Source: Prostheceraeus crozeri
Taxonomy: Eukaryota; Platyhelminthes; Polycladida; Euryleptidae
Assembly (NCBI GenBank): GCA_907163375.1
Contig: CAJQUW010007914.1
Coordinates: forward strand, 1-64,000
Length of the DNA stretch: 64,000 nucleotides
Direction: 5' to 3'
The notes under the pieces are model-generated. The model saw nothing but the letters and a program-made list of their open reading frames with translations, was not told the DNA's origin and ran no database searches. The translations under genes and the position numbers were made by a program. Below, piece after piece: positions 43,333 through 54,543 of the stretch; position 1 is the first letter of the stretch; each line of letters starts with the position of its first letter.

Positions 43333-43794
43333 TTATTTCAAATCATGATAGAACTTACAAATCATTTTTTCATTAGAGGATGGATTACATGAAAAGTTTT
43401 GAATAACAGATACAAATCGAGATACATGTAAACGTTTTAAGATGAAGTACAGTACAAAAGCACCACACGTTGATGAAAGTGGATGTTGTAGTATGCGTTC
43501 ATTTCGCTGATATTGACGCGTATGTTTTCTCAACCACTGCTGTGTTGGTATATTTGGAGGTTGAGCAAGAGAGTCAAATAGTTCACCACGTCGGTCTTCT
43601 CCAATAAAGATAGCTTTCCAATGTTCACCGCCTAAATTCTGCGAATGAGTGTTTAGCACAATAAAGATGGGATAGTGATTTACTGCAGGTGGTAAGGTAT
43701 CGAGCGAATAGACATTATCGAAAGCTTTCAACGTCGCTTCGTCTGCATTACGCTGTACTTTAGTTTTAATATCATCAGCAGTCAACCAACTCAT
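43333..43794 (-). CDS. Polinton adenain-like cysteine protease
   Basis: A 153-residue frame with the family's catalytic layout. The His lies in GGEHWKAIFI, the acidic position in ELFDSLAQPP, and the Cys in SSTCGAFVLYFI, close to the C-terminus. Length and order match the Polinton PRO protein, which is related to the adenovirus maturation protease and is expected to process virion proteins. It lies beside the capsid-like region on the same strand. This gene looks whole on inspection. Confidence 0.85.
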   Translation of the reverse strand: MSWLTADDIKTKVQRNADEATLKAFDNVYSLDTLPPAVNHYPIFIVLNTHSQNLGGEHWKAIFIGEDRRGELFDSLAQPPNIPTQQWLRKHTRQYQRNERILQHPLSSTCGAFVLYFILKRLHVSRFVSVIQNFSCNPSSNEKMICKFYHDLK

Positions 43795-45071
43795 TAACGA
43801 TTATACTGAAGAATCACGTCACGATACTTTGTAATTTCAATGTTTGAATCGAAGACTGCATAAATTAATACATTAATCGTCTCAGGTAGTGTTCTTTTGA
43901 ACGTCAAATCCAAACGAATATTATGAGGCACGTTCGCTTGACGATAGGGTGCACTAATATCGCTGTCAGCAGTCAAATCAAATGCATAAATAGTATATCC
44001 ACTCTTAAACTCTTTCATAGTGAGTCCGTTGGTGTCATCCGTATTGTAAAAACCAAAAACATCCATAAAATCAACATAACTGCGCAGGAATTGATCCGCA
44101 GCAAAATCTGGTTTGTAGGGTGGACCAGGATGACTCACACCATTTACACGCAAAGCAATTTCACTTAACTGATTGTGTTTAAAGTTGAAAGGATTCTTCT
44201 TTATACTACCATTAAATGCATCATTTTAAACCATTGCCACCATGAGGAGCTTCGGTGCTTCCGATGGAAAGAGGCCATCTTTCATGAAACTCTTTTGATC
44301 TTTCGGAATTGTAAAGGTGAGAAGCTTTGTATGCTGAACGGGGTAAATGGCATTTTGGCGTTTAAGACCTTCAGCATGCCCTCTAATGACACTTGGATTC
44401 GGTACTACTCGACGAATGTAAAGTGCAATATCTTCCACATGAATTCTAAAATTGTCAACTTTACCAAATGCATTCAGCGCAAATTCAGGCTTATTCAATG
44501 TCAGCTTGAGTCGCATGCTGGTATTACAGAGTAAAAACTTTGACTGTCTAAAGAAGTCTAAATTCAGCGGGCCATATAGATGACATACTTTACTATCTTT
44601 AATCATAGCAGATCGCTTTACAAAGCCACTGTTTGTTTCAACATCAAATTTTCCTGCTTCATCTCTGTACCATCCCATGGCTTCCATATGACTTTGTTGT
44701 GCTGCTGGATGAAACTGTGATACATGATTGAAATATGATTTATAGGGATAATCGCTTTGACCACCTTCCACCTGCTGCTCTCCAATCGTTAGAGAAACAT
44801 CACGAAGTAATGTAGTCAATGGTAAATTGTTCATTCCAACTTTATGTGTATCGTCAATAGCAGTTCCATCTGCTTGCTGAATTCCAAACCCCAAATCAAC
44901 CATCGCATAACTCAAATCTATGTAGTCATCACTACCACCAGGAATAACAAATTCAATGGGGCCAGCATTCTCAGCTTTTCGAGGATGATAATCTACAATA
45001 CTTGTGCTAAGAATATCTGTCTGTATGGCTTGTTGATCAAACAAACAAAAACCGGAAATTTTACACTCCAT
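43794..45071 (-). pseudogene. Polinton major-capsid-like region, broken
   Basis: Contains PIEFVIPGGSDDYIDLS near its start, QVEGGQSDYPYKSYF in the middle and GYTIYAFDLTADSDIS near its end. These are all conserved blocks of the large jelly-roll-type proteins of invertebrate Polintons, which appear in animal proteomes as F54H12.2-like proteins. It lies between the protease and the basic core-like gene, as expected of a virion gene cluster. The region looks broken. Confidence 0.75.
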
Positions 45072-45073
45072 GA

Positions 45074-45529
45074 TTAGAAGTTATAGCAGCGTCGTCGTTT
45101 AGCGCCTGATGAATGATTAGAGCCTCTGCGACGTTTGCGTGAATGCCTTTTGACTAAAGATCGCACCCTACCAGCTCCGCTATGTTTCCTTCTTCCTTTA
45201 TTCATTCGTTTAGGCGATTTCTTTCCTTGAGTAACACCAGCAAAGGTCTGCTTCAATGTTTTTAAACCGCGTTCCTTCCCACGATTCAACAAACTGCTCT
45301 TAAAACTTCTACCTCTGGAAAGATCACTAGCAACATCACCAGCAAAGCCAACGGCATTACTTAAAACATTTCGTTTTAAAGATCTTCCGACATTGGATAT
45401 GAGATGTGCTACAACAGATTTAAGTGCACCAAGTATGCTATCTCCACGTTGGCGGCGAGCGCCGATGTAAATTTGTCCTCCACCACTTACATAGGAGGGT
45501 CGTGAATAAAATGAGGCAGTTGGATTCAT
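45074..45529 (-). CDS. Polinton basic core or minor virion protein
   Basis: A 151-residue protein. The N-terminal part (IYIGARRQRGDSILGALKSV) and the amphipathic middle (NAVGFAGDVASDLSRG) fit the small pVI/pX-like proteins found next to the capsid gene in many Polintons. The C-terminus is extremely basic (RKHSGAGRVRSLVKRHSRKR), suggesting DNA binding. It starts 2 bases from the capsid-like region and is on the same strand. Confidence 0.6.
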   Translation of the reverse strand: MNPTASFYSRPSYVSGGGQIYIGARRQRGDSILGALKSVVAHLISNVGRSLKRNVLSNAVGFAGDVASDLSRGRSFKSSLLNRGKERGLKTLKQTFAGVTQGKKSPKRMNKGRRKHSGAGRVRSLVKRHSRKRRRGSNHSSGAKRRRCYNF

Positions 45530-45570
45530 AGCTCAAACCCTAAGCATTGCTAGTTACAACTTTGCATGAA

Positions 45571-46791
45571 TCACTGTCGATCACTTAGATGAAAGATGTC
45601 GGCACGACGCATCCAAGAGTTCATACTTGAAGGATAACCAGCCCATTTAACAAGACACCATTCTTCACCTTGTCGTTTTTTACATTGAATGATTTTCTCT
45701 ACCAAATATGTTTCACTTTCAGAGACTACCTCAATCTCATCGAGGTAAAAGCTACCCTCAATTTCTTCATTATTGTAATCTTTCAACTTATAGGTGGTGG
45801 GAGAGTCTTTTTGATCAATCCTTGATACTGTAAATACCTCCTCTGTCCAATTGGGAAGGTACCCTTTAGCAAAAACACTCTTCATTTTTGAGATACGAAC
45901 TTTATCACCAATTTTCACATCACTTTTCACATGAGTGCGTTTACGTTGGAATGATTCGCGCACTTTATCTACATTGTCAGCATTTACATCTACTGGTCTG
46001 AGTCCAATAGAACGATGGATAGAGTGATTGTAGGCATGGAGTGTATCTTGTAGAACCTTTGTCCAATTTTGTGTTAAGTTGGCAGTAAAATGTCGCCACA
46101 AGCGATTTTTTAATGTGCGATTAAAACGTTCAACGAGTGCAGCTTTATAAGCACTCTTTACACTAAACAACTCAATGTCATGCCTCTCAAATAATCTTCT
46201 CACATGCTGATTTTCAAACTCTTTTCCTTGATCACTCTGAATTCTTTTTGGAATGCGGCCTTCTCGAAAAATTGTTTGGAATGCTTTTGCTACTCCTTTC
46301 CCTTCTTTAGTTTTTAAAGGTTGAGCCCACGCATAACGCGAGAAAATATCAATGACGGTTAAAATAAAATTATTTCCTGAGTTATGTTTTGAAATGGAGG
46401 CGACATCACACAAATCTGCTTGCCAATGTTCATCAATGTCATGAACAATATAATGGCGGGTACGATACTTCTTTTTCGCTTGTTTGTGGAGTGTATAGGT
46501 AGCCTGACCCTTTAACCATCGTTTCACTTGTGATTGTGGAAGACCACTCGCTTTTGACAATTTCTTGATAGATGCGAATCCTGCTGGATGTTTTACATCA
46601 TAATAGATTGACTTCAAACGCTCAGTCGATGACGACTGACTCTTTTTCCTCCTTCTCATCTTTTTGCTTTCTTGCCTTTCTACATTTACAACAACTACAA
46701 CATTTAGCTTTAGCGGTTTTTCGATCGTGTTCACATTGCTTAGGGGTTTCATTGTGAGAGCTGGCGCAGCAAGGGCAAGTGACAACGACAC
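45571..46791 (-). CDS. Polinton integrase with chromodomain
   Basis: A 406-residue frame. The retroviral-type DDE core has WQADLCDVAS for the first Asp, IQSDQGKEFEN for the second and KAALVERFNRTLK for the Glu. An N-terminal helix-turn-helix-like segment (LSKASGLPQSQVKRWLKG) precedes it, and an SH3-like stretch (KIGDKVRISK) follows it. The C-terminus is a chromodomain (YLVEKIIQCKKRQGEEWCLVKWAGYP), which may steer insertion to particular chromatin. It would insert element DNA and make short target duplications. It lies near the right end, as usual. Confidence 0.85.
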   Translation of the reverse strand: MSLSLALAAPALTMKPLSNVNTIEKPLKLNVVVVVNVERQESKKMRRRKKSQSSSTERLKSIYYDVKHPAGFASIKKLSKASGLPQSQVKRWLKGQATYTLHKQAKKKYRTRHYIVHDIDEHWQADLCDVASISKHNSGNNFILTVIDIFSRYAWAQPLKTKEGKGVAKAFQTIFREGRIPKRIQSDQGKEFENQHVRRLFERHDIELFSVKSAYKAALVERFNRTLKNRLWRHFTANLTQNWTKVLQDTLHAYNHSIHRSIGLRPVDVNADNVDKVRESFQRKRTHVKSDVKIGDKVRISKMKSVFAKGYLPNWTEEVFTVSRIDQKDSPTTYKLKDYNNEEIEGSFYLDEIEVVSESETYLVEKIIQCKKRQGEEWCLVKWAGYPSSMNSWMRRADIFHLSDRQ

Positions 46792-46838
46792 TCACCTCCG
46801 GCGGTTCATTACATGGTAAGCAACACAACTGCTTCATA

Positions 46839-47348
46839 TTAATAGTCTGAGAACATGTATTTCTTGGGAGGAGCTGTTTTACGTTTTCCTTTTACTAGTT
46901 TTAGTGGTGGCGTAGATCTACGTCGAGTTCTTCCTCTTGTTTGCTTAGTGAGTGTGGGAGGGGATGTAGAAGGTGACGTCTTAAACCAATTTGTTGGCAT
47001 TTTCATCGTCTGAAGCATTGGAGCAGTAGCCACTGTTGAATCAAATTCTTTCAATGTCTCATTATTCAAAGCAAATTTTGGTACATTATGCTTTTTCAAT
47101 AGTTTAAGAAAGTATGTCCAACCAGGTGGAACATAGCCCTGACGGCGCTTTCTACGTGTCGCATACTGAATCAAGTCTTCATAACGTGAAGCATCAATCA
47201 CTTTATTTTCATCTGTAATGATTTCTCCTCTATCATTTACATTGAGGTGGGGTTCAATACTGTTGAAAAGAGATATGGCATGTGCACGAGATGCTAAAGG
47301 TGTAGCGGTCGACACAGAGTCACGCATCTTATTCTTCAAATTTTTCAA
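46839..47348 (-). CDS. Conserved Polinton ORF upstream of the integrase, function unknown
   Basis: A 169-residue frame with RYEDLIQYATRRKR and GYVPPGWTYFLKLLKKHNVP in the middle, a block that recurs in Polinton-type elements, then a basic Ser/Thr/Pro-rich tail (TRGRTRRRSTPPLKLVKGKR). It is the first gene reading inward from the right end and probably uses the TATA box at about 47.52 kb. Function unknown. Confidence 0.5.
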   Translation of the reverse strand: MKNLKNKMRDSVSTATPLASRAHAISLFNSIEPHLNVNDRGEIITDENKVIDASRYEDLIQYATRRKRRQGYVPPGWTYFLKLLKKHNVPKFALNNETLKEFDSTVATAPMLQTMKMPTNWFKTSPSTSPPTLTKQTRGRTRRRSTPPLKLVKGKRKTAPPKKYMFSDY

Positions 47349-47514
47349 TTGTTCAACAGTTTCCGATTGTAATAATACAGCACGATGTGGATCTTTGATG
47401 TGAAGATTTTGCTGATAATCTAATTCTTATAGGGAAGTAGAGAGAGAGAGAGAAAATGTGCGCCCGTCACTCGTGCGATTCAACGATGGAATGATTCTCA
47501 CTGTGGAAGGCTCG

Positions 47515-47525
47515 CTATTTATATA
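47515..47525 (-). promoter_or_regulatory. Leftward promoter at the right end of the Polinton
   Basis: On the minus strand CTATATAAATAGC lies about 170 bases upstream of the ATG at 47348. It mirrors the rightward promoter near 30.44 kb, so both ends fire inward. A CT repeat (GA on the plus strand) follows near 47440-47455. Confidence 0.5.
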
Positions 47526-47674
47526 GAAATGCTTGATTCTCATTGGATGATGATCCTCATTGGACAATAACATCAAGCTGATTCCAAATCTGGCCTCCGT
47601 TTACCAATCCGAGCCTTCGTTCGCCAGCTGGAGCTGTTTTTTTGGGGGGGACGTCAGCGAAAATTTTTTCTCTC

Positions 47675-48468
47675 CGATTGCTTTCAAATTCACCATACAG
47701 ATGTAGAATTTGACGCTGAATCCGAATCTGGCCTCCGTTTTCCCATCCGATGCTTCGTTTTGGCTCTACAGCCCACAGCCATTGCAAAACTTCTAACTGT
47801 CGTTTTTCGGAAAAATGAAGAAAAATTTTTTCTCGCCGATTGAGCTGGAAATCACACCACAGATGTAGAATTGTACGCTGATTCCAAATCTGAAATCCGT
47901 TTTGCTTTCCGATGCTTCGTTTTGAGGCTACAGCCCAAAACGTCCAAAATTCTAACTCTGTCGTTTTTTCGCCAATCTCCCAAATCTTAAATGGCGTCTC
48001 ACATCTAAACGAAGACAGATATGAACAAGCCGTTTCTTTCACTGAATTTCTCTCACTCTTAGCTTTCAAACGAGCTATTGCACAACTTTCTACGATCTCT
48101 AGAACTAAAGTTGGAAGATCGGTGCCGGGGGGGGGGGGGGACGTCAGCGAAAATTTTTTCTCTCCGATTGCTTTCAAATTCACCATACAGATGCAGAATT
48201 TGACGCTGATTCCAAAAATCACATTTGCAAAGTCATCCGAGCACTGCTTCCACTCGAAACATCCCATTTTCAACCCAAAATTCAGGAGATTTCACGAAAA
48301 TCCTAACACACTATAGCCTCAAGTCAAAACCTGGCGGTCGCCCAAGTCCACCACGACTCACCCGACACTCTGTCGTTTTATCGAGGGGGGGACGTCAGCG
48401 AAAATTTTTCGAAGAACAAAGACGGCGGCCATCTTGCGCGGTCCAGAGATGTAGAACTCTTTACTACT
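47675..48468 (-). repeat. Polinton right terminal inverted repeat
   Basis: Reverse complement of the left repeat. It has a run of about 14 G residues near 48127 next to GACGTCAGCG. The TIR subrepeat (GATTTGGAATCAG...TTCTACATCTG) occurs several times and one more related copy lies just inside at about 47575-47690. Confidence 0.9.
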
Positions 48469-50165
48469 CAGACACAAAAGTTCCTGATGATGTCAATTTC
48501 TCCAATTCCTTCTTGGCCATAGATAAACGTCTGTCTGACACACTTGGCAGTTTCACACCATCTTTAATTCTTGCACATCGATTTTGGATTACTTGCAGGC
48601 GATTCTAATCACGTGCCGAAAGGCCAACGAAGACCGGTGATGCGTATTCAATCAAGCTTCGAATAAGGGCACTATACACAGTAATAAATTCAGCTTTCGT
48701 TGTATAATGTTTTATCCGTCGAAGAATATACATCCGCTGAGTACATTTCTTTATTATAAAGTCAATGTGGCTAGTCCAGGTGAGGTTTTGATCGAACATC
48801 AAGCCCAGAAGTCTTAAACCAGGCTGAAAATTGACATGCTGTACCATATTCACTATGTCCCAACTCTCAATGAAGGTTCCCCGATACTTGATGAGTCCAC
48901 ACGTCTTACCATTGTTAAGACCACTCGCTGATGTTCGTTATCTCGCGATTGACTCTTCCAACGTCCTCAATGACGTGTGTTTTCCGGATTCCAGCAATGA
49001 TGTAAACATCATTTACAAACTTGATCATACCAGTAGATGGGAACTGGGGACGAAGGGTTGCAACAAAAATTCCAAATAAATACGGACCGAGGAGGGAACC
49101 TTGTGGGACCCCACTTGTTATTGTTCTTAATTCACTCTTCTCATTGCACAATCGTACACGTTGTTGGCGATGATGCAGGTAATTCTTTAGAAATAATATA
49201 AATCCTGTAGGTAAATTCAGATTAATTGCTCGTGATAGGAGAAGCATGTGATCTATCTTGTCAAAAGCCTTGCAAAAATCAAATGTAATCAGCAGCGTAG
49301 CCCCAATTTTCGAATCGTCATAATGTTGAGTCAAAAAATCATGCGCTGAGATTAGAGCGTGTGTGGTAGAAGACATCTTCCGGATCCCAAATTGATCTCG
49401 ACCGAAGTGATGGGACATAAGAGATTTTATGTCTCTCAGAATGAAGTGCTCAGCTAACTTTGCGGGTATCGGAAGTAAACTGATAGGCCTAAAACTTGGC
49501 CCTGATGCAGCAGAAGACTTCGGTATAGGTACCACGTCCGCAATTTTCCATGCCATGGGGAACTTTCTTTGATTCAAGACGGACGAAATTAAATGGAAAA
49601 TCGGTTCGGCTAGAATAATGGCTGACTTCTTGTACAGACGGGTCGGTACGTCATCGCTGCCAGTGGCTTTGGCTGGAAGTCTTGACAAACTTTGCCACAC
49701 GTCGATACCGTAAATGAGGGCAACCATCCATCATCATGAATATCCGAAGTTTCCAAGGTCGATTGTTGAGGATTCATTACGGAGCAGAACTGATTATTCA
49801 AATCATTCAAAACATCGCTCAAAGGAGTATTATTCAATATGAGTGAGTCAAAGTGAGAGTTTGAATTAGCACCTCGTTCCATATTGATAAAAGACCACAT
49901 CCCCTTTACAGATTGTCTCTTCTTCTGGAAATACTGACTCTTTGCTTTAAAAAGTTCCGCTCTGATTTAGATTTTCAGATGATTGTACATTTGCCAGTTA
50001 TGAGATCTGAAGGCCTCCCACCGCTTGTTAACAAGATACTTCAGGAAAGGCGTAAACCATGGAGCATCTAAATCTGAGAGAAAAACAATGTGCCTTGGAA
50101 TAGTCATCATTGATTCTGTCATGATCTTCATAAATAACTTGCATTTCTCAAAGCTTTAAAGTTGT
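48469..50165 (-). pseudogene. CR1-like LINE reverse transcriptase, degraded, cut by the Polinton
   Basis: Minus-strand fragments read in order: DAPWFTPFLKYLVNKRWEAF (pre-RT linker, about 50.05 kb), GSDDVPTRLYKK, FRPISLLPIPAKLAEHFI, FDFCKAFDKIDH (catalytic Asp), SGVPQGSLLGPYLFG, then LRLLGLMFDQNLTW and the C-terminal LQVIQNRCARIKDGVKLPS and LEKLTSSGTFVSE. The active-site box usually read as YADD is FVND here, so a metal-binding Asp is lost. There are stops and at least two frame changes (near 48.88 and 49.7 kb, with a stop near 48.6 kb). The sequence runs directly into the Polinton end, and the remaining C-terminus appears at 29350-29569. No endonuclease part was recognised upstream. Confidence 0.75.
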
Positions 50166-50399
50166 AAGCTTTCTGCAAGAAATTTCAAATACGTTGACAC
50201 ATCAATCAACTGATAGTCAGTTACACGTCATAAGGAACGTGGTTGAACAACATGCAACGATTTAGTGAAGATAGCTTAATGAACTGGAAGAAGTTTAAGC
50301 TGATTTCTGTACCTTAAGCTTTGTACCTTAAGCTTGTATCTCCATAAGTTCCTATAAGTTCACGAACCCCTACGGACCCGACCTTCAAAACGCACATAA

Positions 50400-50867
50400 T
50401 TTTAACATAATAGACATGATTTCCAATGATGCGGATCTGGGAATCCAATGAAACGCATTTGTTATCCAGGCCAAGCTGCAAGTCTTACAGTGTGGGCATG
50501 CATCAGCTACTACGGTGTGGTAGCCGTTGATATATCCACAGAAACGATGACTGGAGAACGATATTGTTCTATTCTCTTAGAATGCGTGGTGCCTCTCTTC
50601 ACGAGAAGGCGCAAAATACAAGACGGCGCCCCTCCCCATTACCACCGAAGCGCCAAAGAAATCTCAGATAAATTTTGGTCGAATCAGTGGATTGGCCGGA
50701 GAGGGCCAATTGAATGGTCTGCCAGATCACCTGACTTGAGTGCTTGCGACTATTTGTTGTGGTCATATCTGCACTCAAAAGTCTACGTTGATGGAGCAAG
50801 ATTCCATTCAGTAGCTGATGTAAGAGACAAAATTGTCACCGAAATTGAACTTTTATTGTTTTTGTAA
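50400..50867 (+). pseudogene. Mariner-type transposase fragment, DD41D group
   Basis: The C-terminal half of an IS630/Tc1/mariner transposase. It contains LTVWACISYYGVVAVDI, then the second catalytic Asp in QDGAPPHYHR and a final Asp in SPDLSACDYLLW. I count 41 residues between these two Asp, the spacing of the DD41D (rosa/Visitor) group rather than DD34D or DD37D. Upstream, an in-frame TGA interrupts a recognisable GNPMKR stretch, and the N-terminal half including the first Asp is absent. No terminal repeats were found. An old, dead fragment. Confidence 0.75.
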
Positions 50868-51608
50868 AACGTTGTCGGGCGACAATGATGTAGGACTTTT
50901 CGAATTTTGACTTTTGTAATGATATGAAATAGCTTTGTTTCCAAATGAATGTAATACACTTGTATAAGCGCTTTTCACTGAATTAGGAAGTTCTTTCTCA
51001 GTTGGCAAGGACTTTTGACTCACCCGGTGCAGAAAAATCTCATTTGAGTGTTTTCCCTCGATTCTTCTATCGAGCGTGTAGACTGTGCATTACAATAAGC
51101 CTTGATGATAAGCCTTCACTCTGCTGTTATAGATGTCCAGCCTGTCCAAAGTCCCATCAAATATCATCCGCGGGGGATTGTCTAGCAATACGTCTATTAA
51201 AGGTTCTGTGATGACGATCATCCTTTTGCACGATCGAGAAGCTTAATGACAATGTGCACGTCCTCCTATAAGACTTAAATATTGCAATCAACATGTACTA
51301 TCAAAAACGCAATAGATCATTTCCCTCCTAATTTAAAGGCTTAGGCCATAGACGAATGGAAAAGGAGGTGTTCTCAGTCTACGCACAGAATGCATATATA
51401 GCAATGTTCGCTGACAACAAACAACGCTTTGTTTGACAATAGTTTTAAGTTTCTTCCGCAATAGAATCATTTCATGCATTACTTGTATTATTTGTACTGC
51501 GCAGAGATCTGAAATTTGACGAGGATCTTCATCAGTGCTACTTTTGCACCGCCCACAGAATTAGAGAACTTGCTCGTTCACAGTCTTTTTCTCTCGTCAC
51601 AGGTCCTT

Positions 51609-51638
51609 TTATCAACGAGAAGCGTTTCTCGTTGATAA
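51609..51638. repeat. Perfect 13-bp hairpin
   Basis: TTATCAACGAGAA, loop GCGT, then TTCTCGTTGATAA. The stem is perfect. No run of T follows it, and no associated gene is seen. Confidence 0.8.
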
Positions 51639-51719
51639 GTGTCTGGACACGAAACTTCCAAGACAACACGCCTGTAAACATTGATTTTAACTTTTGCAAA
51701 AACTAAAGGAAGAGAATAC

Positions 51720-52010
51720 CTTTACTTGTACATAGCATTTCGGTCACACATCGCTGTCTCGTTGCATTGAGTGAGGAATGCAGAGGAGGGAGTGGTGAAA
51801 TCTTCTTGTGAAGCAATTTTCGTGTACCTGATATCTTCCTTAACAATGATCGAGAGGACCAACACTGTCGAGAAAACTTGTGCGCAATAATATGAGTTCT
51901 TCAAATATGAAGGAATCGTGACAATCGAAGTACTTTTAATGGAATTTACAGCAATCCACAAAAAAGTCGACGAACGACTTTCTTCCCTATCTCCGCAAAG
52001 TATTAGGAAT
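51720..52010 (-). repeat. Dispersed repeat, copy 2
   Basis: Reverse-complement match to 25960-26240, with shared CACGATTCCTTCATATT and neighbouring words in the same order. It shows that the insert in the Gypsy integrase remnant is a repeat family present elsewhere in the genome. Confidence 0.6.
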
Positions 52011-54369
52011 TACTAAGTTACTAAGTATTTAAATTAGTCTGTATTTCTAGTAAACAGAAGTTCAATAATAATCTAATTCTATAGTACCGCCATTCTGTCG
52101 TTGTGGATACTTGTCTTGTGGTCCTGGTAATACGAGTTGCGATTAGGAAAATAGGATGTTGACGATCATTCTTACTTCATTTGCTGCCGTAAATCAACAA
52201 ATTTACGCGGGTCCTGGATATAATGAGCTGTCACATAAAAGCAAGTCGATTCGCGTTTACATAGTGTAGCAAAACTGCGTCAAAGCTATTCATGTCTGAG
52301 CTATCCAGTGTAGGCCTACTAGCATACAGTGACAAGAATAAACCAAAATATGATTAACACTAATATCATGAAAGTTATTTATCACATCAGAAATTGAAAC
52401 AAACTCAAAATAGATTTTCTTCTCTCTTTACTCACTACGATGGCAAAAAATTGCAGTATACAGCACATTTTACTACATATGATTAACTTTGCATCTAAGT
52501 AGACAAATGAATTAATGGACAAAATTATAGGCTTGCCAATGAACACTGTCCATTCGAAATCACAATTTGTTAAAAATTTCTGTTCTAAAAAATCATAAAG
52601 ATATCAATTTCATCACCTCTATTTTTTCTTTTATGATAAGAAAACACAAGTAGGCCACTGATGCATCTCTATGAACTCCTTAAACCAACAGCTGTGAAGT
52701 TAAACCTATGGTGCGATATAAATGATTGATAAGTCAGATAAAAATGAAAAGCAATTAAATACAAAACATTTTAGAATAGATATATTTGTTCTGTTTTACT
52801 GACGCCATGGTAACACCGCAAGTCTGCATAACAAATGAGGTTCAATTCAATGTTTTCTAAATTAGAAAATAATTGCCAGCAATTCATAAACATATCTTTA
52901 TTATATCTAAATGACACAATGGAACATTTAAATACATTTGAAATGGATGCTGCTTAGCTCGAATGTTTGGATTTCGCATCTTTCGAAATATAGTTAAAAG
53001 TCATTTCAGCATCCACGGGAAAAATACAGATTGCTTTGATTTCCTCAGTTTTCACAGAATTCATTATTTACAAATTTACGATACACTTGACTGCATGGAA
53101 TATTTAAATGTGCTGCGTTGGCTCAAATTCGGTTTTGAGTTGACGCAGAACGTTCGTTGCATTTCGAGAAAAATGTAGCGATTTCATTTACAGACTAAAC
53201 GAATCGGATACAATATTGCGATGTTCACGTTGAATATTTACATCGGCTCCAGCGCCTGTAGCAGTCGTATGAACATTCATCGATGGAAGTGGCATCACAT
53301 CTCTGCATGTCCTTTCGACTGATCCTTTTATCAATTGGTAATGGATAGAGAGAGAGATCGGTAACGTTGGATTTTAAGATCCTACTCACTGAAAACTGTA
53401 CACAACCAAATAACAGACAAAATATCAGACCCAGCTATCTATCCACCTCTTCTAATTTCGTTGCAAAAAGGGTGTTTTCTATATATCACTGACTCCATAT
53501 CATTAGTAGAACACAAATTCAAGAGCTCGTCGTAGACGCTCAAGTGTAAAAGAAGGATTTCCAGACGATCTGTTTATAACATAGAAATTGATAGCGACAC
53601 TTTCTACTACACTTCTACACTTTCCCATGTCTATTTCAGATGTTTCCGAATTGATTTCAGATCTTTTCAAATGAATTTCAGATATTTTCAAGCTTGATTT
53701 TCTGATAGATATCGGAAATTCAACTGGAGAAGTCTTTAATCTATCTGGAAATATCTGAAATAGAAATTTAGAAGGTGTACAGCAGAATGGAAGTAAAGCT
53801 TCATGCAATGCACAATAATAGTGCAAAAATCGCACGCATGTTCACTGGGATACACTTGTCAACGACTGTATCATTAGGTTAGAATTTGCCTACAGTCATT
53901 TCAGGTGTCTAAAATAACAAAACTAAATAAGTTTAAATTAAATAAAATAACTAATAATTTATTTTAGACTTATTTTAACTAAATAAAATTAAATAACTAT
54001 AATAACAAAACTAAAAGTTCCTCAGCTATGCGAGATATTCTTCTAAGAATCGAAATCAAGAAGTTACAAGCATAAAAATGGTTTTGATAAAAATACGTTT
54101 TTGTGGTTTAGTAAAAGCAATAGTAGATAATACAGCAACAAGAGAAACTTTTGTTGAATAAAAGCATTTTTGTACCCCACTTCAGCTTAAGTCATGAGTC
54201 ACCACTGTTGATGCTCTTCATTGGATGTTACAATGTAAAATGCTTATGAAAGTTACAAAAAGTCAGACCTGTCAAAATGGTGAATTTCAACATAGGTCAT
54301 AAAGTTTATCTTTCAATTGACCAAATGCAATAACATTTATTTGAAAATATGAGTTCTTGACACTAAGTC

Positions 54370-54543
54370 ATGGAAGTCAGGCGGTTGACATTTGATAGGT
54401 GCACAGCCAGGGTTGGGCAACGCAGTCAAGATACAACGAGGACTGACTGGCTTCCGGTACTCGCAAGCATCGCCCCGGTAGACTTGAGACGTGAGGCGGC
54501 TATTTTGCTTCTCCTTAGCTCTGTCAAAAATGTGTCCGACCTA
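54370..54543 (+). pseudogene. LINE C-terminal fragment, part 1
   Basis: The frame reads DWLPVLASIAPVDLRREAAI, a motif common near the C-terminus of Jockey/R1-type reverse-transcriptase proteins (LPVLAGI-x-P-x-(D/E)-LRR). The frame is cut by the SINE cluster insertion and resumes after it at about 55345. Confidence 0.6.

Larger units (their letters stand above)
29570..48468. mobile_element. Polinton (Maverick) element, about 18.9 kb, fossil
   Basis: Long terminal inverted repeats (about 800 bp, nearly identical) begin AGTAGTAA and bound a set of genes diagnostic of Polintons: protein-primed DNA polymerase B, adenain-like cysteine protease, retroviral-type integrase with chromodomain, capsid-like protein and a basic core-like protein, with genes on both strands. 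The flanking bases CAGGTC and CAGACA are only a partial match to a 6-bp target duplication. The near identity of the ends suggests a relatively young insertion, yet the element looks broken, with about four or five breaks. It lies within an older LINE. Confidence 0.93.
50868..54360. other. No gene recognised; dispersed repeat and hairpin
   Basis: AT-rich DNA. Holds copy 2 of a dispersed repeat (51720-52010), a perfect 13-bp hairpin at 51609-51638, and an AT-rich inverted region near 53.91-54.02 kb flanked by ATAACAAAACTAAA on both sides. No coding region is supported. Confidence 0.45.

Noticed and set aside
53912-54020. AT-rich palindrome flanked by ATAACAAAACTAAA
   Set aside because: Low-complexity A/T sequence makes such matches likely by chance; no ends or duplication could be defined.
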